Positions 8,418 through 17,019 of a DNA stretch of 64,000 nt are shown one piece after another. Both the position numbers and the translations under genes were made by a program. Each line of letters opens with the position of its first letter. Positions within the stretch are counted from its first letter, which is position 1. The stretch comes from Pseudolysinimonas_A sp947085045 (GTDB lineage Bacteria > Actinomycetota > Actinomycetes > Actinomycetales > Microbacteriaceae). Under the pieces are notes generated by a model. That model ran no database searches, was not told the origin of the DNA, and saw only the letters and a program-made list of their open reading frames with translations. Where the stretch lies: assembly GCA_947085045.1 (NCBI GenBank), contig CAMTUU010000002.1, positions 372,001 through 436,000 on the forward strand. Direction: 5' to 3'.

Positions 8418-8499
8418 GGTGGTCGAGGAGCCGCGCAGCGGCGTGTCGGCACCTGGTGAAAGGTCTCGACACGCGACCTGCGGTGGCTACTCGACCACC
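8418..8499. repeat. Nested palindromic intergenic repeat (family B)
   Basis: The outer arms GGTGGTCGAG (8418-8427) and CTCGACCACC (8490-8499) are perfect inverted repeats. Nested inside are GCGTGTCG (8441-8448) and CGACACGC (8467-8474), also perfect. The stretch 8462-8483 is identical over 22 bases to 49883-49904 inside the OleC-like gene. It sits between eno and the ftsB-like gene, where the transcript could fold into a long hairpin and tune downstream expression (inference). Confidence 0.8.
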
Positions 8500-8509
8500 G
8501 AAGAGGGAA

Positions 8510-9787
8510 CTACTTGGCGCGGGGGAAGGCCGACCGGCCGGCGTAGACGGCGGCGTCGCCCAGCTCCTCCTCGATGCGCAGCAGCTGGTTGTACTTCGCG
8601 ACACGGTCCGACCGGGCCGGCGCGCCGGTTTTGATCTGACCGCCGTCGACGGCGACCGCGAGGTCGGCGATGGTGGTGTCCTCGGTCTCGCCCGAACGGT
8701 GGGACAGGATGGCGGTGTATCCGGCGCGCTGCGCGAGGGCGACGGCATCCAGGGTCTCGGTGAGGGTGCCGATCTGGTTGACCTTCACCAGGATCGAGTT
8801 GGCGACCTTGAGGTCGAGCCCCTTCTGCAGACGCACCGGGTTGGTGACGAACAGGTCATCGCCGACGATCTGCACCTGGTCGCCGAGCTCGCTCGTGAGG
8901 TGCACGTAGCCCTCCCAGTCGTCTTCGGCCAGCGGGTCCTCGATGGAGGCGAGCGGGTAGTCCTTGACCAGACCCGCCCAGAACTCGGTGAGCTGCTCGC
9001 CGGTGAGCTGCTGCTTCTCGAACGAGTAGACCCCGTCGGCGAAGAACTCGGTCGCGGCGACGTCGAGGCCGAGCAGGAAGTCCGTGCCCGCCGAGAAGCC
9101 GGCGGTGCCGATGGCTTCGAGGATGAAGTCGAGCGCCGCACGGGCACCCGGCAGGTCGGGGGCGAAGCCGCCCTCGTCGCCGAGTCCGGTCGACTGACCC
9201 TTCTTCTTCAGGCCCGACTTGAGCGCGTGGTAGACCTCGGAGCCCCAGCGCAGCGCCTCGGCGAACGAGTCGGCACCGACCGGCAGCACCATGAACTCCT
9301 GGATGTCGAGCGCGGTGTCGGCGTGCGCACCGCCGTTGATGATGTTCATCAGCGGCACCGGCAGGGTGTGCGCGTTGGGTCCGCCGAGGTAGCGGAAGAG
9401 CGGCAGGTCGGCCGAGTCGGCGGCGGCCTTGGCGACGGCGAGCGAGACGCCGAGGATGGCGTTGGCGCCGACCTTCGACTTGTTGTCGGTGCCGTCGGCG
9501 GCGATCAGCTCGGCGTCGATGAGGCGCTGGTCGGGAGCGTCGAAGCCTTCGATGGCCGGGCCGAGCACGTCGAGCACGCCCTCGACGGCCTTGAGCACAC
9601 CCTTACCGCCGTAGCGGTTCTCGTCGCCGTCGCGCAGTTCGTACGCCTCGAAGGCACCGGTCGACGCACCGGACGGGACGGCCGCGCGGGCGACGGTGCC
9701 GTCTTCGAGGAGCACCTCCACCTCGACGGTGGGGTTCCCTCGGGAGTCGAGGATCTCGCGGGCTCCGACGGCTTCGATGGCAGACAT
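8510..9787 (-). CDS. eno: Enolase
   Basis: 425 residues, the usual length. It begins MSAIEAVGAREILDSRGNPT and contains the substrate and metal residues of the family, including the signature SHRSGETEDTTIADLAVA near residue 365 and GGAHADTALDIQEFM. It converts 2-phosphoglycerate to phosphoenolpyruvate in glycolysis. The ATG has an AAGGAA ribosome site. Downstream are the FtsB-like gene, DUF501 and the subtilase, an order conserved in actinobacteria for at least the first three. hisS lies just upstream on the same strand. Confidence 0.98.
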   Translation of the reverse strand: MSAIEAVGAREILDSRGNPTVEVEVLLEDGTVARAAVPSGASTGAFEAYELRDGDENRYGGKGVLKAVEGVLDVLGPAIEGFDAPDQRLIDAELIAADGTDNKSKVGANAILGVSLAVAKAAADSADLPLFRYLGGPNAHTLPVPLMNIINGGAHADTALDIQEFMVLPVGADSFAEALRWGSEVYHALKSGLKKKGQSTGLGDEGGFAPDLPGARAALDFILEAIGTAGFSAGTDFLLGLDVAATEFFADGVYSFEKQQLTGEQLTEFWAGLVKDYPLASIEDPLAEDDWEGYVHLTSELGDQVQIVGDDLFVTNPVRLQKGLDLKVANSILVKVNQIGTLTETLDAVALAQRAGYTAILSHRSGETEDTTIADLAVAVDGGQIKTGAPARSDRVAKYNQLLRIEEELGDAAVYAGRSAFPRAK

Positions 9788-9838
9788 CTGTTTCCTTACG
9801 TGTGGGGGTGTGGGCTGGTGGCGGTGCCCGGGACGATC

Positions 9839-11149
9839 CTAGGACTCCGTCGACAACGGACGGAGTTCGAGGGATGCCGCCGTGGCTCCCGGGCCGCCTT
9901 CGTGAGCGCTGACGAACGCGAACCGGGTGAACCCTTCGAGCGCGAGGGCGTCGAGGGTGGGCTTCACGTTCTTCGCTCTGCTGACCAGGCGCACGCGGGA
10001 TCCGGTGCCCACGAGTTCGGCCTTCAGCTTCAGCAGCTCCGCGAGCGGGATGTCGGCGTCGTGCAGGAGGGCGACGGCATCCGCTCCCTGCGTGTCGGAG
10101 AGCTCGACCAGGTCGACGAGGCGCTCGAAGCCGAGCGAGAACCCGCTCGCCGGCACGTCGGTGCCGAGGAAGCGTCCGATCATCCCGTCGTAGCGACCGC
10201 CGCCGCCGAGCGAGTAGCCGACCGACGGGTGGGCGAGTTCGAAGATCGGGCCGGTGTAGTACCCCATGCCGCGCACGAGGAACGGGTCGAACTGGAGGAG
10301 CATCTCCCCCGACGACCCGCGTGCGGCCGAGACGGCCTCCCCGATCGCGACGAGTCCGGCGAGCGCCTCCCGGTCGGGGTTCTCCGGGAGCGCCTTGCGG
10401 ATGGCGGCCTCCCCGAACGGCAGGAACTCCCTCGTCTGCGGGCGGCGGAAGAACGCCTCGAGCGCGTCCACGGCGGTCGGGGTGAAGCCGCGCTCGCGCA
10501 GCTCGGCGAGCACCCCGTCCTGGGCGATCTTGTCGAGCTTGTCGATCGTGATGAGCGCGCCGTCGTACTCGCTCTCCGCGAAGCCGAGGGTGGCGAGCAT
10601 TCCGGTGAGGAGCCGACGGTCGTTGAGGCGCACGAACGCACCCTCGAGACCGAGGGCATCCACCGTCGCCAGCGTCGCGACGAGCAGCTCGGCCTCGGCG
10701 CGCGGACCCGGCTCGCCGAGCACGTCGATGTCGCACTGCACGAACTGCCGGTAGCGGCCCTTCTGCGGACGCTCCGCCCGCCACACCGGGGCGATCTGGA
10801 TGCTGCGGAAGACACTCGGCAGCTCGGCGCGGTGGGTCGCGTAGAACCGGGCCAGCGGCACGGTCAGGTCGAAGCGCAGCCCGAGGTCGGCGAGATCGAG
10901 CGGCTCCTGGGCGGCCTGCAGGTCATCGTGGGTGAGGCCGCGCTTGAGGATGCCGAACGCCAGCTTCTCGTTGTCGCCCCCGAGTCCCGCGTGCAGACGC
11001 TCGGAGTCCTCCGCGACCGGGGTCTCGATCTCGTCGAACCCGTGGCTGCGGTAGACGCCGCGGATCACCGCGAGGATCGCCTCGCGGCGCGCCTTCTCGG
11101 CGGGGAGGAAGTCGCGCATCCCGCGCGGCGGATTGACCTGCTGTGCCAC
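9839..11149 (-). CDS. hisS: Histidyl-tRNA synthetase
   Basis: 436 residues from the GTG at 11149, which gives the expected N-terminus VAQQVNPPRGMRDFLPAEK. Class II motif 1 is at the N-terminus, motif 2 reads FRSIQIAPVWRAERPQKGRYR, and the histidine-specific GYSLGGGGRYDGM lies near residue 315. The C-terminal HGTP anticodon-binding domain follows. The enzyme charges tRNA-His in the cytoplasm. The sequence between the AGGA-like site and the GTG is very short, so an in-frame GTG at 11167 is a possible alternative start. It lies 51 bases upstream of eno on the same strand. Confidence 0.93.
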   Translation of the reverse strand: MAQQVNPPRGMRDFLPAEKARREAILAVIRGVYRSHGFDEIETPVAEDSERLHAGLGGDNEKLAFGILKRGLTHDDLQAAQEPLDLADLGLRFDLTVPLARFYATHRAELPSVFRSIQIAPVWRAERPQKGRYRQFVQCDIDVLGEPGPRAEAELLVATLATVDALGLEGAFVRLNDRRLLTGMLATLGFAESEYDGALITIDKLDKIAQDGVLAELRERGFTPTAVDALEAFFRRPQTREFLPFGEAAIRKALPENPDREALAGLVAIGEAVSAARGSSGEMLLQFDPFLVRGMGYYTGPIFELAHPSVGYSLGGGGRYDGMIGRFLGTDVPASGFSLGFERLVDLVELSDTQGADAVALLHDADIPLAELLKLKAELVGTGSRVRLVSRAKNVKPTLDALALEGFTRFAFVSAHEGGPGATAASLELRPLSTES

Positions 11150-11178
11150 CTTCCTAGTGTGGCGCACCGCCGCCCGGG

Positions 11179-12399
11179 TCAGGCGCGACGGCGACGTCCG
11201 CGGAACGCGAGGATGCCGACTCCGCCTCCCACGAGCAGCGCCGCGACGCCGATCAACCACCATGAGACCGTGGCACCCGTGTTCGGGAGGGTCGGCGCGG
11301 CGGGCACGACCGGGGGGGTGACGTCCTCGAGAACGAAGAGGGCCGGCGTCTCCGAGACGGGCTGGGCGACGAAGTAGATCTTGCCGCCGTACTCGACGAA
11401 GTCGCTCGGGAAATCGCCGACCGAGTCGAGCTCGGTGAGCGTGGTGCCGTCCCAGGTGTGCAGCGTCGGGTTGCCCCCGGTTCCCTGCGCCTGGAGGTAG
11501 AAGGTGCCGTCGGTCGCGACGTAGCGCGGGCATCCGCCCGGGATCGCCGGCACGACCGCAGTCTCGCTGCCCGCCACCGCGGGGTCGGCCGTGAACATCC
11601 GGCGCGTTCCGTCGTCAGCGCCGTAGTACAGCGTGCCCGCGTATTCGCGGAAACACCCCGAGTCCTTGGCTCCGCCGCCCGAGGCGCCGAGCTTCGTGAA
11701 TGCCGTGCCGTCCCAGGCGAAGGCCGTGCTGTCGTCGCCCGCGGTCTGCTCGCCGTCGAAGAGGATCCTGCTCCCGAGCAGCGTCAGCTCGCTGATGTCG
11801 ACCGGAGCCGCCGGCGCGGCCCGCTCGGTGAACGTGGCGGTGCCGTCGAAGGTCCAGAGGGTGCGGGCCGTCGTTGCCGTGAAGACGAGCTCGCCGGTCG
11901 GGCCCAGGGCGATCTCGCCGACATTGGTCGGCGAAGCGGGAACGATCGTCGTCGTCGATCCATCGGTCCAGGCGACCACGCGCTCGAACGTGAGGGGGTC
12001 GATCGCGATGAAGTAGAGCCGACCGCCGAGGACGACCGGCTGGCCGGCGGCCGATCCGAAGTCGGTGAACGTCGTGCCGTCGAAGCGCCAGAGCGACAGG
12101 TCGCCCGTGGACCCGGCGAGCATCCAGAGGTCGCCGAGGTACTCGACGAAGGCCTCCGGAGCCGACGGGGCGCCGGGGACCGTCGTGAACGTGCTGCCGT
12201 CGAACGTGCGGAGGTTGACGCCGTCGCCGGTGTAGAGCAAGCCGTCGTACTCGATGATCGCGCCGATGAAGATCCCGTCCGGAACCTCGGAGACGACGGG
12301 CGCGGCCGACGCCGGAAGGACCGGAACGAGGCTCAGCGCGAGTGCGGCGACTGCTGCCGCGAGCAGGCGGGACAGCGGGCGTCGCGGGGGGTTCGTCAC
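11179..12399 (-). CDS. LPXTG-anchored surface protein with repeated beta-propeller-like units
   Basis: 406 residues. A signal peptide ends at ASAAP (about residue 33) and a sortase signal LPNTG is at about residue 371, followed by a TM stretch (WWLIGVAALLVGGGVGILAF) and the tail RGRRRRA. The body has repeats of about 45 residues with the pattern YxGxLYxxG...TFDGxTFTxxxG (for example VEYLGDLWMLAG, LWRFDGTTFTDFG, FAWDGTAFTKLG, HTWDGTTLTELD). These resemble the ELP-type surface repeats in secreted bacterial propellers. It is likely a cell-wall protein of unknown ligand. The gene is monocistronic, about 30 bases upstream of the hisS start. Confidence 0.85.
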   Translation of the reverse strand: MTNPPRRPLSRLLAAAVAALALSLVPVLPASAAPVVSEVPDGIFIGAIIEYDGLLYTGDGVNLRTFDGSTFTTVPGAPSAPEAFVEYLGDLWMLAGSTGDLSLWRFDGTTFTDFGSAAGQPVVLGGRLYFIAIDPLTFERVVAWTDGSTTTIVPASPTNVGEIALGPTGELVFTATTARTLWTFDGTATFTERAAPAAPVDISELTLLGSRILFDGEQTAGDDSTAFAWDGTAFTKLGASGGGAKDSGCFREYAGTLYYGADDGTRRMFTADPAVAGSETAVVPAIPGGCPRYVATDGTFYLQAQGTGGNPTLHTWDGTTLTELDSVGDFPSDFVEYGGKIYFVAQPVSETPALFVLEDVTPPVVPAAPTLPNTGATVSWWLIGVAALLVGGGVGILAFRGRRRRA

Positions 12400-12440
12400 C
12401 GGCCAAGTATAACGATGGCACTACCGCGCGGCGATCGCTT

Positions 12441-13046
12441 TCAGCCGGGGTCGACGACCTCGTCGTCCGCGTGCCGCGACAGGTGCCGCGAGTATCGCTC
12501 GGTGAGCTGCACCATGAGGTCGGGAGTGGAGCGGTCGAGACCGAACACGTAGCCCGGGAAGTCGAGCTGGGACTGCCGCGCCCAGATCGCGTCGTGCTGA
12601 TCGGGCGGGAACAGCTCCGCCGGATCCCCGACCGCGACCCAGGCGATCGGCACCGTCGACTCGGGCGGCAGCACGGTCCGCAGGTGCACGACGGCGTTGA
12701 TCCGCACCTCGCTGCGGTCGCCGATGACGGCGCCGTTGAAGACCCGCGCCCCGGTCGCGATGAACACCTCGTCGCCCACCCGGGCGCCGGAGATCGACGC
12801 GACCGGCCCGACGAGGCAGTGGTCGCCGATGCGCAGAGGATCGGACGAGGATGCCCGCAGCACCGCGTTCTCCATCACGATCACGTGCTCGCCGAGCACG
12901 ATCGGGCCGCCCTCGGCGCTGATCACAGCCCCGTGCAGCACCTGGCAGTCGGCACCGATGGTGACGTCGCCGCTCACCACCGCCCCCGGGGCGATGACGG
13001 CGTCGGGGTGGACCTTCGGGGAGACACCGAGATGTTCGACCAACAT
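12441..13046 (-). CDS. Left-handed beta-helix (hexapeptide) protein, gamma carbonic anhydrase-like without zinc ligands
   Basis: 201 residues. Hexapeptide repeats run from about residue 10 to 125 (VHPDAVIAPGAVVSGDVTIG, IGDHCLVG, VGDEVFIATGARVFNG). The fold and register match the gamma carbonic anhydrase / PaaY group, but the three zinc-binding histidines of active members are not seen: the positions read NAVLRAS and CLVGPVASISG where family members have VIH and VGHNAVLHG. A helical C-terminus of about 50 residues follows. A non-enzymatic or acyltransferase-like role is possible. It is followed by the LPNTG gene on the same strand and preceded by an integral membrane protein gene. Confidence 0.8.
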   Translation of the reverse strand: MLVEHLGVSPKVHPDAVIAPGAVVSGDVTIGADCQVLHGAVISAEGGPIVLGEHVIVMENAVLRASSSDPLRIGDHCLVGPVASISGARVGDEVFIATGARVFNGAVIGDRSEVRINAVVHLRTVLPPESTVPIAWVAVGDPAELFPPDQHDAIWARQSQLDFPGYVFGLDRSTPDLMVQLTERYSRHLSRHADDEVVDPG

Positions 13047-13085
13047 GCTCGGACGCTACTGGAGGGCGCGCGGGGTGACCAGGGG

Positions 13086-13712
13086 TCAGATCCGGGCGGC
13101 GCCCTGTTGGACCACGGGATGGCTGTACTCGGGCACGTCCCGCCGAGCGCCCAGCCCGACCGCGAGCCCGAGGAAGGTGAGCGACCAGACGCCGTAGGGA
13201 ATCGCCAGCGGAGCGTGCAGCACCTGCGCGGCGCCGAGCGGAACCACCAGCAGCGCGATGACGACCAGGGTCGCCCGGGTCACTCCCCGCCACGCGCCCT
13301 GGCGGATCACCGAGACGTTGAGGGCCAGCAGGGCAGGCACGAAGAGCAGAGCTGCCAGCAGAGCGGCGAGCTCGAGCGCGATGACGACGGGCCGGATGCC
13401 CCAGTCGGTGTCGACGAGGATCGTCGCCAGCTGCACGACGCCGAACAGCAGCAGCCCGGCGGTGGCGGCGAGTCCGGCGACGGCCGATCCGCGCGTGCGT
13501 CGGGCGAGGGTGCGCCAGACGACGAACACGGCGAGCGCCACGATCGCCAGTTGGAGGGCGAGCACGATCTGCCGGGCGACGACGAGACCGAGCACCGAGC
13601 GGTCGATCGGCACGAGTACCGTCGCGACCGCGGCGGCGACGCCGAGCAGCGCGGCGACCACGACGGCGACGGCGAGCTGCCGGCTGAAGAGGGGTGCGGG
13701 GATCTCGGACAT
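13086..13712 (-). CDS. Integral membrane protein of unknown function
   Basis: 208 residues with about six hydrophobic helices (for example QLAVAVVVAALLGVAAAVAT, IVLALQLAIVALAVFVVW, AGLAATAGLLLFGVVQLATI, ALELAALLAALLFVPALLAL). I do not recognise a family and see no catalytic motif. Codon use is typical of the neighbours. It lies between mazG (16 bases upstream) and the beta-helix protein on the same strand, so it may be cotranscribed with mazG. Confidence 0.75.
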   Translation of the reverse strand: MSEIPAPLFSRQLAVAVVVAALLGVAAAVATVLVPIDRSVLGLVVARQIVLALQLAIVALAVFVVWRTLARRTRGSAVAGLAATAGLLLFGVVQLATILVDTDWGIRPVVIALELAALLAALLFVPALLALNVSVIRQGAWRGVTRATLVVIALLVVPLGAAQVLHAPLAIPYGVWSLTFLGLAVGLGARRDVPEYSHPVVQQGAARI

Positions 13713-13728
13713 CGGATTCAGTATGGCG

Positions 13729-14364
13729 TCAGGCCTCCGCAGCCGTGACCTGCCCTCTCACCTGGCGGAGTGCGCCGCGCAACGCGCGTTCGGCATCCAG
13801 TCCCGCCTCTCGCGATCCGGCGACGAGCGCGAGCAGCTGCGCCCCGAGCTCCGCCTCGGTGGCCGGCACCGGCGTGGGATCCACCGTGACGCCGACCTTG
13901 GCGGCGCGGCCGAGCACCTTGTCGGCGAGCGCGAGCCCGGGCATTCCGGCCGGGATCCCGTCGAGCACGCTCGTGCGATGCGCCTTCTCGACCGCCTTGA
14001 TCGCCTCCCAGTTGGCGACCACGGCGTCGGGCGTGTCGGCGACGACATCCCCGAAGACGTGCGGATGCCGGCCGACCATCTTCTGGGTCATGTGCGCGGC
14101 GACGTCCTCGAGGGTGAACCGACCCTCCTCGGTTGCGATGTCGGCGTGGAAGAGCACCTGGTAGAGCACGTCGCCGAGTTCCTCGACCATCTCGTCGTCG
14201 TCGCCCGCCTCGATCGCCTCGACCAATTCGGCGCTCTCCTCGACGAGGTACTGCACGAGGCTCGCGTGGGTCTGGTCCCGGTCCCAGGCGCAGCCGCCGG
14301 GGGCGCGCAGCCGCTCCATCGTCGCGATCAGCTCGTCGAGGCGGGGATGGGGCGCATCCGTCAT
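13729..14364 (-). CDS. mazG: Nucleoside triphosphate pyrophosphohydrolase MazG
   Basis: 211 residues from the ATG at 14364 (MTDAPHPRLDELIATMERLR). It has the family sequence CAWDRDQTHASLVQYLVEES and the metal-binding EESAELVEAI and EELGDVLYQVLFHADI blocks at about residues 40-75. MazG hydrolyses noncanonical or excess NTPs to NMP and PPi. Only one MazG domain is present, with a C-terminal extension, as is common in actinobacteria. Closeness to mfd and eno matches actinobacterial synteny. The preceding MFS gene ends 16 bases upstream. Confidence 0.95.
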   Translation of the reverse strand: MTDAPHPRLDELIATMERLRAPGGCAWDRDQTHASLVQYLVEESAELVEAIEAGDDDEMVEELGDVLYQVLFHADIATEEGRFTLEDVAAHMTQKMVGRHPHVFGDVVADTPDAVVANWEAIKAVEKAHRTSVLDGIPAGMPGLALADKVLGRAAKVGVTVDPTPVPATEAELGAQLLALVAGSREAGLDAERALRGALRQVRGQVTAAEA

Positions 14365-14380
14365 GCCCTCATCCTGCCCG

Positions 14381-15811
14381 CTACGCCGGCGGGGCGTCCG
14401 TGGCGGGGCCGGAGTCCGGCAGCGGCGCGCGCGGCATCGCGATCGCCGAGAGCAGCAGCACGACCGCGACGACGGCGGTCGCCAGGAAGACCGCACCTGT
14501 CGCGGCCGACATCGTGCCGGCGTCGCTCTCGTTGCCGCCGAGACGCAGGATGACGCTGTTCGCGATCGCCCCGAGAACGGCGGCGCCGAGCGACTGCCCG
14601 ATCGAGCGGAAGAACATCTGGGTGCCCGTGACGACGCCCCGCTCGTTCCAGTCGACGCTCGACTGCGCCGCGACGAGGCTCGAGATCGCCGCGAAGCCGA
14701 AGCCGGCGCCGATGACGAAGCAGATGATGGCGACGAGCCAGACCGAAGGCGCCAGGGTCGACACGGCGAGGGCCGAGATACTGACGACCAGGATGACGCC
14801 GCCCAGGATCGTCGTCGGGCGGAAGCCGACCCGCAGGTACAGCCGACCGGCGAAGGTGGCGGCCACCGGCCAGCCGATCGTCAGCGCGCCGAGGGCGAGC
14901 CCGGCGATCAGCGGCGGAGTGCCCGTCGTCACCGTGAGGAACGTCGGCACGAACTCGGTCAGCCCGATCAGCGCCGCCCCGAGCGCGAAGCCCAGCACGT
15001 TCGTCGTCGAGAGCAGCCGGCGCGAGAGCACCCAGAACGGCAGGATCGGCTCCGCGGCACGCCGTTCCACCAGGATGAAGGCGACCAGCAGCACCGCGCC
15101 CGCCGAGAACACCGAGATGCTGGGCACCGAATCCCATGCCCAGCCGGCCCCACCCTGCAGCACGCCGAGGATGAGCAGGGTCATCGACACCGTGAGGAGC
15201 ACGGCGCCGGCGTAGTCGATGCGATGCCGCTGCCGTTCCACCTTCTCGCGGAAGCGCGCCCAGATCATCCAGCCGGCCAGAAGGCACAGCGGGATGTTGA
15301 TGAAGAAGATGCCGCGCCACAGGTCGAACTGCGCGAAGATCCCGCCGAGGGTCGGGCCGACGACGGCGGCGATCGCCCAGACGCTCGCCATGTAGCCCTG
15401 CACCCGGGCGCGTTCCTCGAGCGTGTAGATGTCGCCGACCATCGTGATCGCCATCGGCAGCACCGCACCGGCGCCGATCCCCTGCACCGCGCGGAAGAGG
15501 ATGAGGCTCGGCATGTCCCAGGCGAACCCCGCGAGGATCGAGCCCAGGAGGAAGAGGCCGATGCCCCAGAGCATGATCGGCTTGCGGCCGATCGTGTCGG
15601 CCAGCTTCGCGTAGACCGGCACCGTGACCGCCGACGCGAGGAGGTAGACCGAGAACAGCCAGGGGAACGAGCTGAAGCCGCCCAGGTCGGCGACGATCGA
15701 CGACACCGCCGTCGCGATCACCGTCGAGTCGATCGCGACGAGGCCGGTCGCGAGCATCATCGCGATGAGCAGGGGCCCGCGCTCGGACCGGAAACCCACG
15801 GCAGTCGTCAC
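14381..15811 (-). CDS. DHA2-type (14 TM) MFS multidrug transporter
   Basis: 476 residues from GTG 15811. The first helix contains IAMMLATGLVAIDSTVIATA, the DHA2 hallmark (D in TM1), and loop 2-3 carries KLADTIGRKPIMLWG. Motif C-like glycines appear in TM5 (AAVVGPTLGGIF). About 14 TM segments are evident, as in EmrB/QacA proton-driven drug exporters. There is no strong ribosome site before the GTG, so a leaderless transcript is possible. It is divergent from the CPBP protein gene with only 57 bases between the starts. Confidence 0.88.
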   Translation of the reverse strand: MTTAVGFRSERGPLLIAMMLATGLVAIDSTVIATAVSSIVADLGGFSSFPWLFSVYLLASAVTVPVYAKLADTIGRKPIMLWGIGLFLLGSILAGFAWDMPSLILFRAVQGIGAGAVLPMAITMVGDIYTLEERARVQGYMASVWAIAAVVGPTLGGIFAQFDLWRGIFFINIPLCLLAGWMIWARFREKVERQRHRIDYAGAVLLTVSMTLLILGVLQGGAGWAWDSVPSISVFSAGAVLLVAFILVERRAAEPILPFWVLSRRLLSTTNVLGFALGAALIGLTEFVPTFLTVTTGTPPLIAGLALGALTIGWPVAATFAGRLYLRVGFRPTTILGGVILVVSISALAVSTLAPSVWLVAIICFVIGAGFGFAAISSLVAAQSSVDWNERGVVTGTQMFFRSIGQSLGAAVLGAIANSVILRLGGNESDAGTMSAATGAVFLATAVVAVVLLLSAIAMPRAPLPDSGPATDAPPA

Positions 15812-15868
15812 CCGGGATAGCCAACCATCCCGCGAGCACCGCCGCTGGCGACACGGGATGATGAGCGG

Positions 15869-16609
15869 GTGGATGCTGCCGCTCTCGCGCTTCTCGGCGT
15901 CGTCGTCGCCGTGCTCCTGTGGCGGGCCACCACCCGCGAGCGCCGCGACTACGCGCGCTTCAAGCGGATGCGGTCCACCGTCGCCCGGCAGAAGGTCTAC
16001 CGCCGCTGGGTGATCGAGGGACTCCTCTCGCTCGGCGGGCTCTCGGTCGCGACGATCGTCGGGGCGTGGACATCCGTTTCCGCCGTCCTGACCGAGGCCC
16101 AGGCGTGGCCGGCGGTCGCCGCGGTGCGGTCGTTCCTCGGCGAGCCGTTCGGGCTGCCGGTTGCGATCGTCGTCGCCCTGGCGCTGCTCGCGCTGATGGT
16201 GCTGCCGGTCGTGCTGATCCGCGACTCGATCGACGAGGCGCCCGCGGTCGGCGACATCCGGGCGCTCCTCCCCCGCACCCGCGGCGAACTCCGCTTCGGC
16301 GCCGCGCTCTCGGTGAACGCCGGGGTGTTCGAGGAGCTGCTGTTCCGCCTCGGGCTGCCGGCGCTCGTCTATGCGGTGACCGGGAACGCCCTGGCCGCGT
16401 TCGTCGGCGCGACGGTGCTGTTCGGCCTGCTGCACGTGTACCAGGGCGCCGTCGGCATCCTGTTCTCCGGCATCCTCGGCGTCGTCTTCGTGCTACTCTA
16501 CCTCGTCACCGGCTCGATCCTGGTGCCGATCGTGCTGCACGCGCTCATCGACCTGCGTTCGATGGTGCTCATCCCGGTCGTGCTGGGCAAGGCCTGGGAG
16601 AAGCCCTGA
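15869..16609 (+). CDS. CPBP-family intramembrane metalloprotease
   Basis: 246 residues, GTG start, multi-spanning. The three Abi/CAAX-like motifs are present: EELLFRLG (EExxxR) near residue 155, the H of GLLHVYQG near 190, and the H of VPIVLHALIDLR near 230. Such proteins are membrane-embedded proteases or prenyl-protein peptidase relatives; in bacteria some protect against bacteriocins, but the substrate here is unknown. It is divergent from the DHA2 exporter and followed by a small VOC protein gene 29 bases downstream. Confidence 0.88.
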   Translation: MDAAALALLGVVVAVLLWRATTRERRDYARFKRMRSTVARQKVYRRWVIEGLLSLGGLSVATIVGAWTSVSAVLTEAQAWPAVAAVRSFLGEPFGLPVAIVVALALLALMVLPVVLIRDSIDEAPAVGDIRALLPRTRGELRFGAALSVNAGVFEELLFRLGLPALVYAVTGNALAAFVGATVLFGLLHVYQGAVGILFSGILGVVFVLLYLVTGSILVPIVLHALIDLRSMVLIPVVLGKAWEKP

Positions 16610-16638
16610 CGCTCGGTCGTCGGTGGAACCATGAGCCC

Positions 16639-17019
16639 ATGATGACGACGACAGGATCCTTCAGCGGCTTCTCCGTGAACGACCAGGCGGCGGCGCTCGC
16701 GTTCTACCGCGACACCCTCGGCCTCGACGTCGACGACACCGGGATGGGGCTCGCCCTCCGGCTGCCCGGCGGCGGGCACGTGTTCATCTACGAGAAGGCC
16801 GACCACCGCCCGGCGACCTTCACGGTGCTCAACTTCGAGGTCGACGACATCGACACCGCCGTCACCGAACTCGACGCCGCGGGCGTGAGCCTGGAGCGCT
16901 ACGAGGGGATGCCGCAGGACGAGAAGGGCGTGCTGCGCGGCACGGCCGCCGGCCAGGGGCCCGACATCGCGTGGTTCACCGACCCGGCGGGCAACATCCT
17001 CTCCGTGCTGAACGGCTAG
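16639..17019 (+). CDS. VOC (glyoxalase/bleomycin resistance-like) protein
   Basis: 126 residues starting MMTTTGSFSGFSVNDQAAAL (adjacent ATG at 16642). One vicinal oxygen chelate unit: FSVNDQAAALAFYRDTLGL at the start, LNFEVDDIDTAVTEL in the middle, and DIAWFTDPAGNILSVLNG at the end. The usual metal His of the first strand is absent, so it may bind rather than convert a ligand. It follows the CPBP gene. Its TAG stop lies within the CTAG that also provides the mfd stop on the other strand, so the two convergent genes overlap by 3 bases of coding sequence. Confidence 0.88.
   Translation: MMTTTGSFSGFSVNDQAAALAFYRDTLGLDVDDTGMGLALRLPGGGHVFIYEKADHRPATFTVLNFEVDDIDTAVTELDAAGVSLERYEGMPQDEKGVLRGTAAGQGPDIAWFTDPAGNILSVLNG

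Noticed and set aside
8418..8499. The nested hairpin after eno as a Rho-independent terminator
   Set aside because: It lacks a T-run, belongs to a dispersed repeat family found inside coding sequence elsewhere, and the next gene follows on the same strand.
8456..11377. A plus-strand open frame of about 970 codons opposite eno and hisS
   Set aside because: It spans two well-defined opposite genes and their intergenic region; no ribosome site or domain.
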